From: CAKSQF01 sp964582375 | Lineage (GTDB): Bacteria; Bacillota; Clostridia; Oscillospirales; CAG-272 | NCBI GenBank assembly: GCA_964582375.1 | Contig: CAZORL010000012.1 | Coordinates: 1 to 45,734, forward strand | Reading direction: 5' to 3' | DNA length: 45,734 nt | Shown: positions 33,118 to 42,882 of the stretch, in pieces | Layout of the letters: every line of letters begins with the position of its first letter | Position numbering within the stretch: position 1 is the first letter of the stretch | Notes under the pieces: model-generated | The model's database searches: none | Told to the model about the DNA's origin: nothing | What the model saw: the letters and a program-made list of their open reading frames with translations, nothing else | Position numbers and translations under genes: made by a program

Positions 33118-34212
33118 TCAGTTTGCCTCAAGTATATCGGCAATTCGGCGGCAGGCGTGACCGTCTCCGTAAGGATTGCTCGCCTTTGACATTGCATCAT
33201 ATGCGTTTTTATCCTCAAGAAGCTTTTTGAACTCCGAATAAATGACCTCCTCGTCCGTCCCGACGAGCTTCAGCGTACCCGCCTTGACACCCTCGGGGCG
33301 TTCGGTCGTATCGCGCATTACAAGGACGGGCTTTCCAAGTGAGGGTGCCTCCTCTTGTATTCCGCCACTGTCGGTCAGTATCATGTAACTGCGCGCGAGG
33401 AAATTGTGGAAATCGAGAACATCAAGCGGTTCTATTATTCGAATGCGATCATCACCGCCAAGTTCTTCATCTGCGGCGGTGCGGACAAGCGGGTTCATAT
33501 GGATGGGATATATCACTTTGACATCCGAGTGTTCATCGGTGATCCTGCGTATTGCACGGAACATACGATGCATGGGCTCTCCGAGATTTTCTCTGCGATG
33601 AGCCGTTATGACGATAAGCCGACTGTCATTTGCCCATTCAAGCTCGGGATGGGTATAATCGTCTCGGACGGTAGTATTCAGTGCATCGATCGCCGTATTT
33701 CCTGTGACAAATATGCTACTTTCGTCCTTGCCCTCGCGAAGGAGATTGTCCCTCGAATGCTCTGTTGGTGCAAAGTTGTATTTCGCAATTATTCCGACAG
33801 CCCGGCGGTTGAACTCCTCTGGATAGGGTGAATAAATATCGTATGTGCGAAGTCCCGCCTCAACATGGCCGACAGCGATCTGCTTATAATAGCAGGCAAG
33901 TGCAGTCGCGAAGGTGGTCGATGTGTCTCCGTGAACCAACACAACATCGGGGTGAACCTCATCAAGAATACCGCCGATCCTTTCGAGAATGGCTGTCGTG
34001 ATATCAAAAAGGGTTTGTCCGCTCTTCATTATGGACAGATCAAAATCGGGGGTAACATCAAACGCCTCAAGCACGCGATCGAGCATAGTGCGATGCTGAC
34101 CGGTGACGCAAACGATCGTTTTAAACCCTTTCCTCTTCTTCAGCTCGTTCACGAGAGGGCACATTTTTATGGCTTCGGGTCTCGTCCCGAAAATAAGCAT
34201 CACTGTTTTCAT
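33118..34212 (-). CDS. wecB: UDP-N-acetylglucosamine 2-epimerase (non-hydrolysing)
   Basis: A 364-residue cytoplasmic enzyme interconverting UDP-GlcNAc and UDP-ManNAc. Hallmarks in order: FGTRPEAIKMCPLV, GQHRTMLD, VHGDTSTTFA, GHVEAGLRTYD, PEEFNRR, VTGNTAIDAL, and LTDSGGIQEEAPSLGKPVLV followed by TERPEG. AAGGAAAT precedes ATG 34212. In this cluster it points to ManNAc or a derivative in the repeat unit. Confidence 0.95.
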   Translation of the reverse strand: MKTVMLIFGTRPEAIKMCPLVNELKKRKGFKTIVCVTGQHRTMLDRVLEAFDVTPDFDLSIMKSGQTLFDITTAILERIGGILDEVHPDVVLVHGDTSTTFATALACYYKQIAVGHVEAGLRTYDIYSPYPEEFNRRAVGIIAKYNFAPTEHSRDNLLREGKDESSIFVTGNTAIDALNTTVRDDYTHPELEWANDSRLIVITAHRRENLGEPMHRMFRAIRRITDEHSDVKVIYPIHMNPLVRTAADEELGGDDRIRIIEPLDVLDFHNFLARSYMILTDSGGIQEEAPSLGKPVLVMRDTTERPEGVKAGTLKLVGTDEEVIYSEFKKLLEDKNAYDAMSKASNPYGDGHACRRIADILEAN

Positions 34213-34242
34213 AAGATATTTCCTTCATTAGGTATATGTAGT

Positions 34243-35235
34243 CTACAGGAGATCCTTGGCAAATGCGGCAATGTTTTCGGAGTGTGACTTTGCCGAGTAA
34301 TAGCTATCAAAAAGCTCGATTATCTCTTCTTTGACATGCTCTGCATCGATCCTTTTGTTAACAAAATCAACAAGAGGTGCACTGTCATCGCCGATATCCA
34401 TAGGAAAAGCGAATGAGCGACCACGTGCCCTCAAATCAAAGTCAACAAGGCATCTGCTGTAGATCGGAAGAACGCCCGCCGAAAGATAGGACGAGATCTT
34501 TGTCGGGGTTGCGACTCTGTTGACCTCGTTGTCGCGGCGAAGGACAAATCCGAATGTCGCATCCTCAAGTTCTCCCTTTACTTCTTCTTTCGGAACTCTC
34601 TTGACGCTGTAATTCTTTATCCCTTTTCTCTCTATGATCGCCTTTGCCTCATCGACACTGAAGGTCAGCACTTTGAAGAACGCATCGGGGATGACCTTCT
34701 CGATCGCGGCGTAAACATCGACAGTCTCCTCGAAGCATTGCCAAGGACTGAGAGAGCCTGTATAAGTAAACACTTTTTTGGTAAAGTCCTTGCGATCCAA
34801 CATCGAGCGATCAAGCTGTTCGTTAAAGCAGGGCATGACGTAGGATTTTTTTTCAAAACTCCTGCCGGCCTTCTCTTCATAATAGTATCTCAAGTAATCC
34901 GAAACATAGAAGATCAATTTTGCTTTTTTCATGCAAAAAATGTCTATATGATCGAGTATCCTTTTACGGAGCATACTGCCATGGCGCATGAAGGACTCAG
35001 CGCCCGTTGCTCCCTGCTGCCAAAGGATGAAATTTTTATATCCCTTGAGGTAGCAACGGAATGCATCAATTCCGAGCAAAAAAACGACAAGTTCGTGTTT
35101 TTTCACCGAGTCAAGCGACTCAACCCATTCTGGCTCATAATCAAGCTTTGACAGTGCGTCGGCAACTATCTCAAGATAATCTCTGGTAACGGCAGCATTG
35201 GAACAGTTGAATAGAAAAAATACTTTTTGGCTCAT
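34243..35235 (-). CDS. Glycosyltransferase, GT4-like
   Basis: A 330-residue cytoplasmic protein with a two-Rossmann-type layout. The C-terminal half has FTYTGSLSPWQCFEETVDVY (acceptor-loop type start), YSVKRVPKEEVKGEL and the pattern ATFGFVLRRDNEVNRVATPTK followed by SSYLSAGVLPIYS, which fits the nucleotide-sugar site of GT4 enzymes. Sugar and linkage are unknown. Its ATG shares one base with the Wzy stop (TAATG), indicating coupling. Confidence 0.8.
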   Translation of the reverse strand: MSQKVFFLFNCSNAAVTRDYLEIVADALSKLDYEPEWVESLDSVKKHELVVFLLGIDAFRCYLKGYKNFILWQQGATGAESFMRHGSMLRKRILDHIDIFCMKKAKLIFYVSDYLRYYYEEKAGRSFEKKSYVMPCFNEQLDRSMLDRKDFTKKVFTYTGSLSPWQCFEETVDVYAAIEKVIPDAFFKVLTFSVDEAKAIIERKGIKNYSVKRVPKEEVKGELEDATFGFVLRRDNEVNRVATPTKISSYLSAGVLPIYSRCLVDFDLRARGRSFAFPMDIGDDSAPLVDFVNKRIDAEHVKEEIIELFDSYYSAKSHSENIAAFAKDLL

Positions 35236-36461
35236 TATTTCTCCAATCTCTCGACACCATCTGTACTTGCATCTGTCGCGACCGTACTGAAGATGATGTA
35301 TGCGATAAAAAACGAATTTGAATAGATAGGGTTGCCAGACATTCCGTAAGAGAGAAGAAGTGTCTGAACAAAGATCGACATATCGTCATGTCTTCTTATT
35401 GCCATTAAGAGGTTTGACACAAAGAACGCAAGATAAACGACAAACCCAAACAGACCATGATCATAGAAGATCTGTAAATAGATATTGTGCAGACCGGTAT
35501 CGTAAATATCGTACGCCGAACCCGTACCCATTCCAAAAAAGATGTTTTTGAGATTTTTGATCGCATTTTGCCATATCTCGATACGACCGGTCGTGATATC
35601 CTGTCCGTTGACAGCCTCAAAACGTTCAAAAAAAGCGCTGACCGACTCGCTGTGCAAACTGAGTACATACAATGCGACAGTACCAACAATGATAAGTGCA
35701 ATAACGCCAAGCACCATCTTTGTTGACATTCTCTTTTTTACCATAACGGAGAAGAAAAATGCGATGATCATCGCGACCGCAACGCCGCGCTTACTGGTCA
35801 AAATCACGGCAAATACCGCCAATGCAATAAATACAACACCTATCACGCGAGCGAAAAGCGTCGATTTTTCATTGAAGGCCATATCAAACGCCGAATAGCC
35901 GAGAACGATCGCCGAAAAATAGGATGCGTCTGATGTGAGAGATGAAAATCCCGCATACGCGCGATCGTTATTGTACGCACGAATCATCTCCTCAAAGCAA
36001 TCTTCCTTGAGCACATTTTCGAGAAATGCGTTTATCGCATCGGGGAACATGTATTGGATCAGTACTCCCGCGAGGACGGCGAATGACAAAATGCAAGTGA
36101 TTTTTTTTATTTTCGAAAGTAGGCGATCATTTTGCGAAAAAAAGACAAGGAACACGCAGGTGACCGCCATAAGGATAGCCTCACGATCTCCCTTTTCGCT
36201 GTTTGATGTATAGAACGTACCTACTGCCGATACAACAACAAGAGCCGCCGCCAATATGGCCTGAGCGGATATATACATACCGCCCCCAAGAATCATCCAC
36301 AAGGCAGAAAGTGCGAACGCAACATACAAAAAGACTGTCGCACCAAACGGATAGTCGAACTGATAGAAGAAAACATAGATCATCAGCGATATCATCGCAG
36401 GATATGCTGCAAACGAATTCGGTATTTTTTTTGTTAATTCAGTGTTCATATTATGAACCAT
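35235..36461 (-). CDS. O-antigen/capsule polymerase, Wzy type
   Basis: A 408-residue membrane protein with about ten to twelve hydrophobic segments. It has the family feature of a conserved loop near the C-terminus, FGMGTGSAYDIYDTGLHNIYLQ, with the H-N motif of the Wzy/O-antigen ligase superfamily. It would join repeat units delivered by Wzx. ATG 36461 is used, after GGAAGTGAG; ATG 36449 is also possible. The start overlaps the upstream glycosyltransferase by about ten bases. Confidence 0.88.
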   Translation of the reverse strand: MVHNMNTELTKKIPNSFAAYPAMISLMIYVFFYQFDYPFGATVFLYVAFALSALWMILGGGMYISAQAILAAALVVVSAVGTFYTSNSEKGDREAILMAVTCVFLVFFSQNDRLLSKIKKITCILSFAVLAGVLIQYMFPDAINAFLENVLKEDCFEEMIRAYNNDRAYAGFSSLTSDASYFSAIVLGYSAFDMAFNEKSTLFARVIGVVFIALAVFAVILTSKRGVAVAMIIAFFFSVMVKKRMSTKMVLGVIALIIVGTVALYVLSLHSESVSAFFERFEAVNGQDITTGRIEIWQNAIKNLKNIFFGMGTGSAYDIYDTGLHNIYLQIFYDHGLFGFVVYLAFFVSNLLMAIRRHDDMSIFVQTLLLSYGMSGNPIYSNSFFIAYIIFSTVATDASTDGVERLEK

Positions 36462-37548
36462 CACTCACTTCCGTTTGAAAATTATCTAAAAGATCTTCAA
36501 GATTGCCTTTCCATGAGTAATTCTTTTGATAAAACTCAAGTATCTCTTTTTCGGAAAACTCGTTTTTGTCAAATCGATAAAGAATATCTTTCAATTCATC
36601 GATAGTATCAAAAACACAGCCTGTTTTTCTCGCCGAAACATTTTCCGTAAGTCCCTGCAAATTCGATACAACAACAGGCTTTCCGTATTTATACGCGATC
36701 GGCAAAACACCGCTTTGCGATGCCTCGATATACGGCATTATAACCGCAGAGGAATTTTGAAAAAGCCATATCATTTCGCCATCTTCAATAAAACGATTGA
36801 TCAAATGAATATTAGTATCTGCATTAATTAATTCAAGTTCCTCATCAGACAGATTGCCTTTTCCGGCGATCACCAATTTTTTTGTGCTTTTCAGCTCTGC
36901 GGGCAATGCGGAATACGCAAGGCACAATCTGTTTATCCCTTTATACTCGTCTATACGCTCAAAAAACAAGAAATAATCGCCAAAGTCACTTGTTAACTCT
37001 GACGGCATTACCGCCTGTGCGTTCGGAATGTGCGCCGGCAATCTGAAAACGGTGCTGTTATTGCTTTTATATTTATTTCTAAATGCATTCTCCGAATTTT
37101 TCGACAACAAAACAATGCGGGTACACATTTTTATGGTTTTTCGGGTCATCACTCTGCGAATAAGATCGACCACGATTTTTCTGACACCCATTTTTCTGTA
37201 AGGATGATGTTGAATATCGTGTATAACGATCGCTGTACTGATCCCTGCTTTGTGAAGTATTTCGTTGATTTGTTGCATTAAGATCGAATCTTCCAAGAAA
37301 ATCACGACCGTCGGAGAGAGTGCCATTATCTGCACGGCAATATTGCAGATCCCCTTTTCGTTTTTTCTCAAAGTTTTGACCTTTTCATAGATCACTACAT
37401 CCTCGTATATATCTTCAAACAATTTACTGTCAACAACATTCGGCAAAAACAATTTGCATTTTCTAAACGCTCTTGTTTCTCTTGCGATCGATATTGAGAA
37501 TTGAAGAATTCCACCGTTCGTCTCCGCAGGCGACACATATACGACCAT
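36451..37548 (-). CDS. Glycosyltransferase family 4 protein
   Basis: A 365-residue cytoplasmic GT-B enzyme. The N-terminus MVVYVSPAETNGGILQFS holds the acceptor-side glycine loop; the C-terminal domain has DYFLFFERIDEYKGINRL and SAVIMPYIEASQSGVLPIAY, the E-x(7)-E donor-phosphate motif. ATG 37548 is chosen because GGGAGAAAATCT precedes it; the frame runs back to 37641, into the previous gene. This gene and its neighbours are more AT-rich than the left half of the window, common in glycan clusters. Confidence 0.9.
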   Translation of the reverse strand: MVVYVSPAETNGGILQFSISIARETRAFRKCKLFLPNVVDSKLFEDIYEDVVIYEKVKTLRKNEKGICNIAVQIMALSPTVVIFLEDSILMQQINEILHKAGISTAIVIHDIQHHPYRKMGVRKIVVDLIRRVMTRKTIKMCTRIVLLSKNSENAFRNKYKSNNSTVFRLPAHIPNAQAVMPSELTSDFGDYFLFFERIDEYKGINRLCLAYSALPAELKSTKKLVIAGKGNLSDEELELINADTNIHLINRFIEDGEMIWLFQNSSAVIMPYIEASQSGVLPIAYKYGKPVVVSNLQGLTENVSARKTGCVFDTIDELKDILYRFDKNEFSEKEILEFYQKNYSWKGNLEDLLDNFQTEVSDGS

Positions 37549-37565
37549 AGATTTTCTCCCATTAT

Positions 37566-38462
37566 TCAAAATACCTTTTGCATCACTTTTTTGCAAAAGG
37601 CTCTGTTTCGCTTCCAAAAGTTGTTTTGATATTCTTCCCACTTATCGGCATATTCGTCGTATATCCGATCGCCAAACAGATCGGACATAACTCTCAGTTG
37701 TGCTATGTGGAGCTTATGATAAAACGGACTGCAGATCATTTTCCCTGCATCGTATTTGCTCCAATAGCCATTGTCATAATCGGGAAGCTTTTTCTTCAGC
37801 GTACAGAGCGTTCTGTCAAGCATCTGCCCTGCAGTCGGGTCGTTTGTGTATTTTACGAAATCGTACAGTCCCCAGAGCGAGAAGATCCATCCGTTAAGAA
37901 CAGCCGCATAGTGAGCGTACTCATACAGGATCACATCGTCATCGGTATACTCTGTCGTTCCTCCGTCTTTAAGCGGAATAAGCATAAATTTGATCGACTT
38001 TTCGGCGGCGCCGAGATATCGATCGTCTTTTGTTAAGATATGCGCACGAACAAGCATCGACGCCGCCTCGCCTTGTGCCATGGATGAGTACGGGGTATCG
38101 GGTGTGGTGTGGTCAAATGTGACAAATCCACCGTCATCCTGCTGATTTTCGATCGCCCAATCGGCGCAGGCAAGAAGTTTCTTTTTGTAGATCTCCTCGC
38201 CCGTCTTCAGAAACAGATCGTACGAGGCGATACCGTATTGAAATATACCTATCGAAAAGTAAATCTTCTCGCCTGTATCAACGAAATACTTCGGCACGAG
38301 AATGTCGGGGTCGTCTTTTGTGACCTTTTCGGTGAGATCGTTATAATATCCTGCAACCTCGGTCTTTGAGTAAAGAGTCCCGACTCCTTGGTTGACATGC
38401 AATATACTGTCGCCTTTCAGCATTTTGTACCACTTTTTTATTTTATAAAGCGAAATGCCCAT
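37566..38462 (-). CDS. D-glucuronyl C5-epimerase family protein
   Basis: A 298-residue protein with the alpha/alpha-barrel of the C-terminal catalytic domain of glucuronyl C5-epimerases. Key blocks are QQDDGGFVTFDH (about 107-118), the signature YSSMAQGEAASMLVRAH at 125-141, and VLNGWIFSLWGLYDF at about 188-202, followed by GYWSKYDAG. C5-epimerases turn D-glucuronate residues of a polymer into L-iduronate; activity here is inferred. There is no clear signal peptide, so it may act at the inner membrane face or on lipid-linked intermediates. A UDP-glucuronate source (ugd) is in the same operon. Confidence 0.85.
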   Translation of the reverse strand: MGISLYKIKKWYKMLKGDSILHVNQGVGTLYSKTEVAGYYNDLTEKVTKDDPDILVPKYFVDTGEKIYFSIGIFQYGIASYDLFLKTGEEIYKKKLLACADWAIENQQDDGGFVTFDHTTPDTPYSSMAQGEAASMLVRAHILTKDDRYLGAAEKSIKFMLIPLKDGGTTEYTDDDVILYEYAHYAAVLNGWIFSLWGLYDFVKYTNDPTAGQMLDRTLCTLKKKLPDYDNGYWSKYDAGKMICSPFYHKLHIAQLRVMSDLFGDRIYDEYADKWEEYQNNFWKRNRAFCKKVMQKVF

Positions 38463-38465
38463 ATA

Positions 38466-39503
38466 TCATGACTCCAATCGTTCAAAAAGAGTTGCAAGTG
38501 CCTCCTCGGGGCGATATTTTTCAGCCTCATCAAGGCAGTTTGTTTTTTTCTTGAGCAGGTCATCGGGATTTTCGGCAAAGTGCAAAAGAATTTTGGTCAA
38601 AGCGTCAACATCTCTTGTCGGGAAAATACAGCCGACGCTCTCGTTCACAATCTCGGTATTATACTTCCAATCGCTCGCGATCACAGGAACTCCCGCAGAA
38701 AACGCATCAATCAACGTACCGGCAAATCCCTCACCGTCGTAAAATGTCGGGAACAACAGTGCAAAATAGTCCCGAAGTACCGACACGCTCTTATCGGCTT
38801 CAACAGAGCCTATATAGCGGATACAGTCGGGGAAGCTTGCCGAAAGGTGATCAAACCATTCGGTCTGCTCGGCGTCGATCTGTCCGTAGATATCGAGCGA
38901 AAAGGCGGTATATCCAAGCCGATCGTTGACAGCCTTGACAGCGTCAGCGGCGTCCTCGATACCCTTTTCGCGCATCACTCGAGAGAAGGTGCAAAGTCGA
39001 TAAGGTGTGTCGGTGGGATAAGCAAGATCGCTCTTTTTGAGTATCTCGAGCCTTTTGCAGTTCTGCGCGATGAAGACATTGTCAAAACCTTGATCTTTCA
39101 GTGCCCGTTTCATCGTGCCTGTCTCGACATATATCCCGTCAAAGTGTCTAAGGCATCTCGCAAGCGATGCTCTGCCCTGAAGAAATTCGGGGAGCCAGCC
39201 GCCGATGACCAGATAATGAAGCTTTCTTTTGAAAAACTTATTAAAAAAGGACAAGAGCGGTGCATACACGCGAAGACCGTTATGTGCAGGGAGAATTATG
39301 ACATTTTTGCACTTTTTTAGTGCCGATATCACCTGAAATGGTGCTTTTATCAGCGTTTTTTTGCCGCCGTGCGTGTCGATCCTCAAAACCTCCGAGTCTC
39401 CGAGCGTGCGGCAAAGCTCATCGGTCACGATCTTTGTCTTGACCGTTTGACCGTTTAGAAGCTTATGTCCGTTGCCGAAATGTCCGATAACGCCTGCGAT
39501 CAT
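38466..39503 (-). CDS. Glycosyltransferase family 4 protein
   Basis: A 345-residue GT-B enzyme. N-terminus GVIGHFGNGHKLLNGQTVKT carries the acceptor loop. The middle has VIGGWLPEFL and RLCTFSRVMREKGIEDA, and the donor site is LLFPTFYDGEGFAGTLIDAF followed by GVPVIASDWKYNTEIV, with the canonical E-x(7)-D/E arrangement. It should add one sugar to the lipid-linked repeat unit. The start lies 53 bases after the dehydratase; the ribosome site (TGGTGG) is modest. Confidence 0.92.
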   Translation of the reverse strand: MIAGVIGHFGNGHKLLNGQTVKTKIVTDELCRTLGDSEVLRIDTHGGKKTLIKAPFQVISALKKCKNVIILPAHNGLRVYAPLLSFFNKFFKRKLHYLVIGGWLPEFLQGRASLARCLRHFDGIYVETGTMKRALKDQGFDNVFIAQNCKRLEILKKSDLAYPTDTPYRLCTFSRVMREKGIEDAADAVKAVNDRLGYTAFSLDIYGQIDAEQTEWFDHLSASFPDCIRYIGSVEADKSVSVLRDYFALLFPTFYDGEGFAGTLIDAFSAGVPVIASDWKYNTEIVNESVGCIFPTRDVDALTKILLHFAENPDDLLKKKTNCLDEAEKYRPEEALATLFERLES

Positions 39504-39556
39504 TTTACCACCAGCACCAAAAAGTGACTATCCTTTATTTTGTTATAAATCAAAAA

Positions 39557-41545
39557 TCAGACCGCCGCACGCATAAGCTCGTTATTTTCGGCATTTTCAT
39601 TGACCGCTTTCGGATCTTTGAATGTTGGGACGGCACGGCGAAGTGTATCCTTTGCTATAAGATCATCACCGGACTCGACGGCGTCCCTGAGCAGGGAGAT
39701 CTTTTCTGCGAGTTCATCGGCGGTCAGCGGCTCGTCACGCTCAATAAAGATGAGGCTGTTCTCGGTCTTTGCCAGCTCCTCTGTCTTGACGAGCAGTTCC
39801 TCGTAGAGCTTTTCGCCCGGGCGAAGACCTGTTTCGATGATATCGATATCCTTATAAGGCTCAAATCCGCCGAGACGGATCATATTTTCGGCAAGATCGA
39901 GTATCTTTACCGGGCTGCCCATATCAAGAACGAACAGCTCACCGTTGTTCGCCATCGCACCCGAGCAAAGGACGAGCTGGCTTGCCTCGGGTATGGTCAT
40001 GAAATATCTGATTATCCGTTTATCGGTTATCGTGATCGGTCCGCCGTTCATGATCTGACGCTTAAAGAGCGGTATGACAGATCCCGCACTGCCGAGAACG
40101 TTGCCGAATCTCGTTGCACTGTAGACCGTCGTCTTCGAGGTCTTGCTGTGGCAGAGCACGATCATCTCGCACATACGTTTTGTCGCGCCCATGACATTTG
40201 TCGGATTGACCGCCTTATCGGTCGAGACCATCATATACCTCGAAACGCCATATTTTTCGGAGAGTTCGACGGTATTGAGCGTGCCGAATACATTGTTTTC
40301 GATCGCCTCTATGCAATTGTGTTCCATGAGAGGAACATGCTTATGCGCGGCGGCGTTTATCACGATATCGGGACGATATGCGGCGAAAACACGATCGAGT
40401 GCAACACGATTACAGACCGACAGTATCTCAACCGAAACATCGAGGCTGTCCTTATAAGCAAAGCGAAGTTCCTGTTGAACATCGTATGCACCATTTTCGT
40501 AAACATCGAGGATGACAAGCTTTTTGGGGTTCATTTTTGCAAGCTGTCTGCAAAGCTCGCTTCCGATCGATCCGCCGCCGCCGGTTATCAGCACGGTCTT
40601 GCCGCGATAGTACGAATTAGTCTTTTCATCGACAACGATGATCTGTCTGCGAAAGAGCAGTTCTTCGGCGTCAAACTCGCGCATATGGCGTTTCGTGTCG
40701 CCCGCCTGCTGCATTGTGGGGAAGTCGTAGACCTTGACCTTACATCCGAGCGATTTATAATGATCGTAAAGCTTTTTCTTTTCATCGACCCCGAGCTGCG
40801 GAAGTGCGATAACGATCTCCTGTATACCGAAATGCGTAACGCTTTCGATATCGACCTTGTCTGCCGAAATGACCGGGATGTTAAGTATCATGCCGCCGAC
40901 CTTGTCGCTGTCGTTATCGATAAAGCAGACCGGCTGATATGCCGACGAAGTGCTCTCGGTCAGCTCGGCAGCAAGCGATGTTCCGACATTTCCCGCACCG
41001 ACGATCGCTATTTTGATCTTGTTTTCGGAGAATCCCTCATTAAGCTGAACTCTGTTCATACCGAAAACTTTTATAAGCACGCCCATCAGCTTGCCGACGG
41101 GGGTGTCCGCACGGCAGCATTTGTACGCATATCTGTAGATCATTCGAATGGAGAGCGCACCGAGCAGGACTATACAGTAGATCGACAGTGCCCTGACGAA
41201 TGTTATGCTTCTGATAAACGATTCGGGCAGAAATTTCTGAATGGGAAAATACACCCAAAAGGCAACAGCATCCGACGCAAGCAGTCGAATATAGCACTGT
41301 ATACCGCCGTAACGCCAGACCTGCGAATAGATCTTGCATATCGACCGACATACCAGAAGTATGACGGCAGATAAAAGATAATGGACGATTATCGGAGTCA
41401 GATCGCCGACAAACTCGCCCGTATCATAGATAACCAAAAGCAAAAGATCCGAGAGCAAAAGAATGAGCAGATCGTACAGAACGAGCAACCACTTTTTGCC
41501 TATCATGATCTTTCCGTTACGGTAATTCTTTATATCTTTTTGCAT
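39557..41545 (-). CDS. Membrane nucleotide-sugar 4,6-dehydratase, CapD/PglF/WbpM type
   Basis: A 662-residue enzyme. Four membrane helices (within about 15-140) are followed by a first Rossmann domain (IAIVGAGNVGTSLAAEL, about 179-195) and an extended SDR domain beginning VLITGGGGSIGSEL at 318-331. The active-site region STDKAVNPTNVMGATKRM has Met in place of the usual catalytic Tyr, as known for this large membrane-bound subgroup. It typically converts UDP-GlcNAc to a 4-keto-6-deoxy sugar. The start is uncertain: ATG 41545 has AAAAGGA 12 bases away, and ATG 41506 has GGAAAG at six bases. Confidence 0.93.
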   Translation of the reverse strand: MQKDIKNYRNGKIMIGKKWLLVLYDLLILLLSDLLLLVIYDTGEFVGDLTPIIVHYLLSAVILLVCRSICKIYSQVWRYGGIQCYIRLLASDAVAFWVYFPIQKFLPESFIRSITFVRALSIYCIVLLGALSIRMIYRYAYKCCRADTPVGKLMGVLIKVFGMNRVQLNEGFSENKIKIAIVGAGNVGTSLAAELTESTSSAYQPVCFIDNDSDKVGGMILNIPVISADKVDIESVTHFGIQEIVIALPQLGVDEKKKLYDHYKSLGCKVKVYDFPTMQQAGDTKRHMREFDAEELLFRRQIIVVDEKTNSYYRGKTVLITGGGGSIGSELCRQLAKMNPKKLVILDVYENGAYDVQQELRFAYKDSLDVSVEILSVCNRVALDRVFAAYRPDIVINAAAHKHVPLMEHNCIEAIENNVFGTLNTVELSEKYGVSRYMMVSTDKAVNPTNVMGATKRMCEMIVLCHSKTSKTTVYSATRFGNVLGSAGSVIPLFKRQIMNGGPITITDKRIIRYFMTIPEASQLVLCSGAMANNGELFVLDMGSPVKILDLAENMIRLGGFEPYKDIDIIETGLRPGEKLYEELLVKTEELAKTENSLIFIERDEPLTADELAEKISLLRDAVESGDDLIAKDTLRRAVPTFKDPKAVNENAENNELMRAAV

Positions 41546-41638
41546 TATAACAACCGATCCTTTTCGCCGCTTATTGGGCGAAAAAACCTTTCAACTCAAC
41601 ATTTTGACCAAAGTACGGAGAACAAACTGCTGTTTCGA

Positions 41639-42814
41639 CTACTTGGGGCTGACGCCGAGTTCTCGCATAAGTTTGCCCACCTCGTCCGAGCGTTCGTTTG
41701 ACATACCCATCACCGCGTCAAACTCGCGCACTCCTTTTTTTGCCCTGCCGTCGGCAATAAATTTGACCCACCTTACGACCTCGTAAATCGGGGTGAGCCA
41801 CGGTCTGCCGCAAAGCTTTGGATAGATCTGCCGAAGCTCCTTGTACGGAAGAAATATCCTATAGAGCAAAAACCCGATCTTGCCGTGCTTTTCGGATTTT
41901 TTTACAGCGGTGTAATTCTCGACCGAACCGTAGATCCCTGCCGAGAAGATATAATCCTTGAGCCCTTCGGCAAGCTCTGACGGCTTTTTGTCGTTCATCA
42001 CGCAGTCTGCAAGTTCGGACGCCGCTGTCTCAAGACGATCAAGCCCCCCCGCCTTAAGAAGCATGTCCGCACCGCTCGGTTTGTTGAGCAGATAAAGATC
42101 GACGATCGGGCGTATTCCACAGCCACCGATCGACAGATGTTTTGCCATATGGACGATGTGATAATAATAAAAATATTCATCGGGCATGAGATACTCGTAC
42201 TCGCCGCCATCTTGCGACTTTTCGACATGATCCCAAATGTCCGACAGCACCCTGTCAGCCTTGGCGATACGTCCGTCCTCGATCAAACTGTGATGAAGCT
42301 CGATCCCGGTTCCGCTTGCAGTCAGGTAGGCGACATCGTGTCCCGTGGTATCGGTCATCTTACAATCGGTCGCCGCCATAAGTGCATCCGCCGCCCTTTG
42401 CATATCCTTGCGATGAACGAGCAGATCGATATCGCAACTCGTACGCATCCATGGCTCGGGGTAAAGATCTCGTATGACCGCGCCCTTGAGTGCGATATAA
42501 GGCACTTTTGCCCCATCGAGCGCACTCTTTGCTCGATCAAGATCGCATTTCATCCGTTCATATCTGCAAACTGCCAAAATCACCTCGTTTTTGAGGGTAG
42601 CTTTTGCCCTTCCCTCCTCGAGAAGACCGCATTTTAGCAGAGCGTCGCCGACAAGATGCGCAAGATCCTGCGATTTTGACAACCTGTATGTGTCAAGAAG
42701 TTCATCAGGGGTGAAATCTCTCACCGACTCGGGCAGATCGATACCGCACAGCTCATATCTGACAAATCCAAGTAAAAGTTCAATACAGCGATCTTTTTCC
42801 GTCACTCGAGTCAT
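41639..42814 (-). CDS. Nucleotidyltransferase-fold family protein
   Basis: A 391-residue cytoplasmic protein of the uncharacterised nucleotidyltransferase family often placed in capsule and exopolysaccharide clusters. The core is PYIALKGAVIRDLYPEPWMR followed by the acidic motif CDIDLLV; HKKD-like residues and a YYHIVHMAKHL helix come later. The substrate is unknown. It is the first gene of the large polysaccharide operon behind a consensus promoter. The start is ambiguous: ATG 42814 sits directly on GGAAAGG, GTG 42805 has better spacing, TTG 42823 has none. Confidence 0.85.
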   Translation of the reverse strand: MTRVTEKDRCIELLLGFVRYELCGIDLPESVRDFTPDELLDTYRLSKSQDLAHLVGDALLKCGLLEEGRAKATLKNEVILAVCRYERMKCDLDRAKSALDGAKVPYIALKGAVIRDLYPEPWMRTSCDIDLLVHRKDMQRAADALMAATDCKMTDTTGHDVAYLTASGTGIELHHSLIEDGRIAKADRVLSDIWDHVEKSQDGGEYEYLMPDEYFYYYHIVHMAKHLSIGGCGIRPIVDLYLLNKPSGADMLLKAGGLDRLETAASELADCVMNDKKPSELAEGLKDYIFSAGIYGSVENYTAVKKSEKHGKIGFLLYRIFLPYKELRQIYPKLCGRPWLTPIYEVVRWVKFIADGRAKKGVREFDAVMGMSNERSDEVGKLMRELGVSPK

Positions 42815-42882
42815 CCTTTCCAAAGCACAGTAAGACTATCCGACTTATGCTTAAATATATATGTCAAGGCACATATGTATTG

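Noticed and set aside
32234..33160. A 308-codon open frame on the plus strand
   Set aside because: Antisense to the pyruvyl transferase gene, with no protein family features.
39524..41374. A 616-codon open frame on the plus strand
   Set aside because: It lies antisense to the dehydratase gene, whose protein has clear motifs and intact catalytic regions. The antisense product has no recognisable domain and no good ribosome site.
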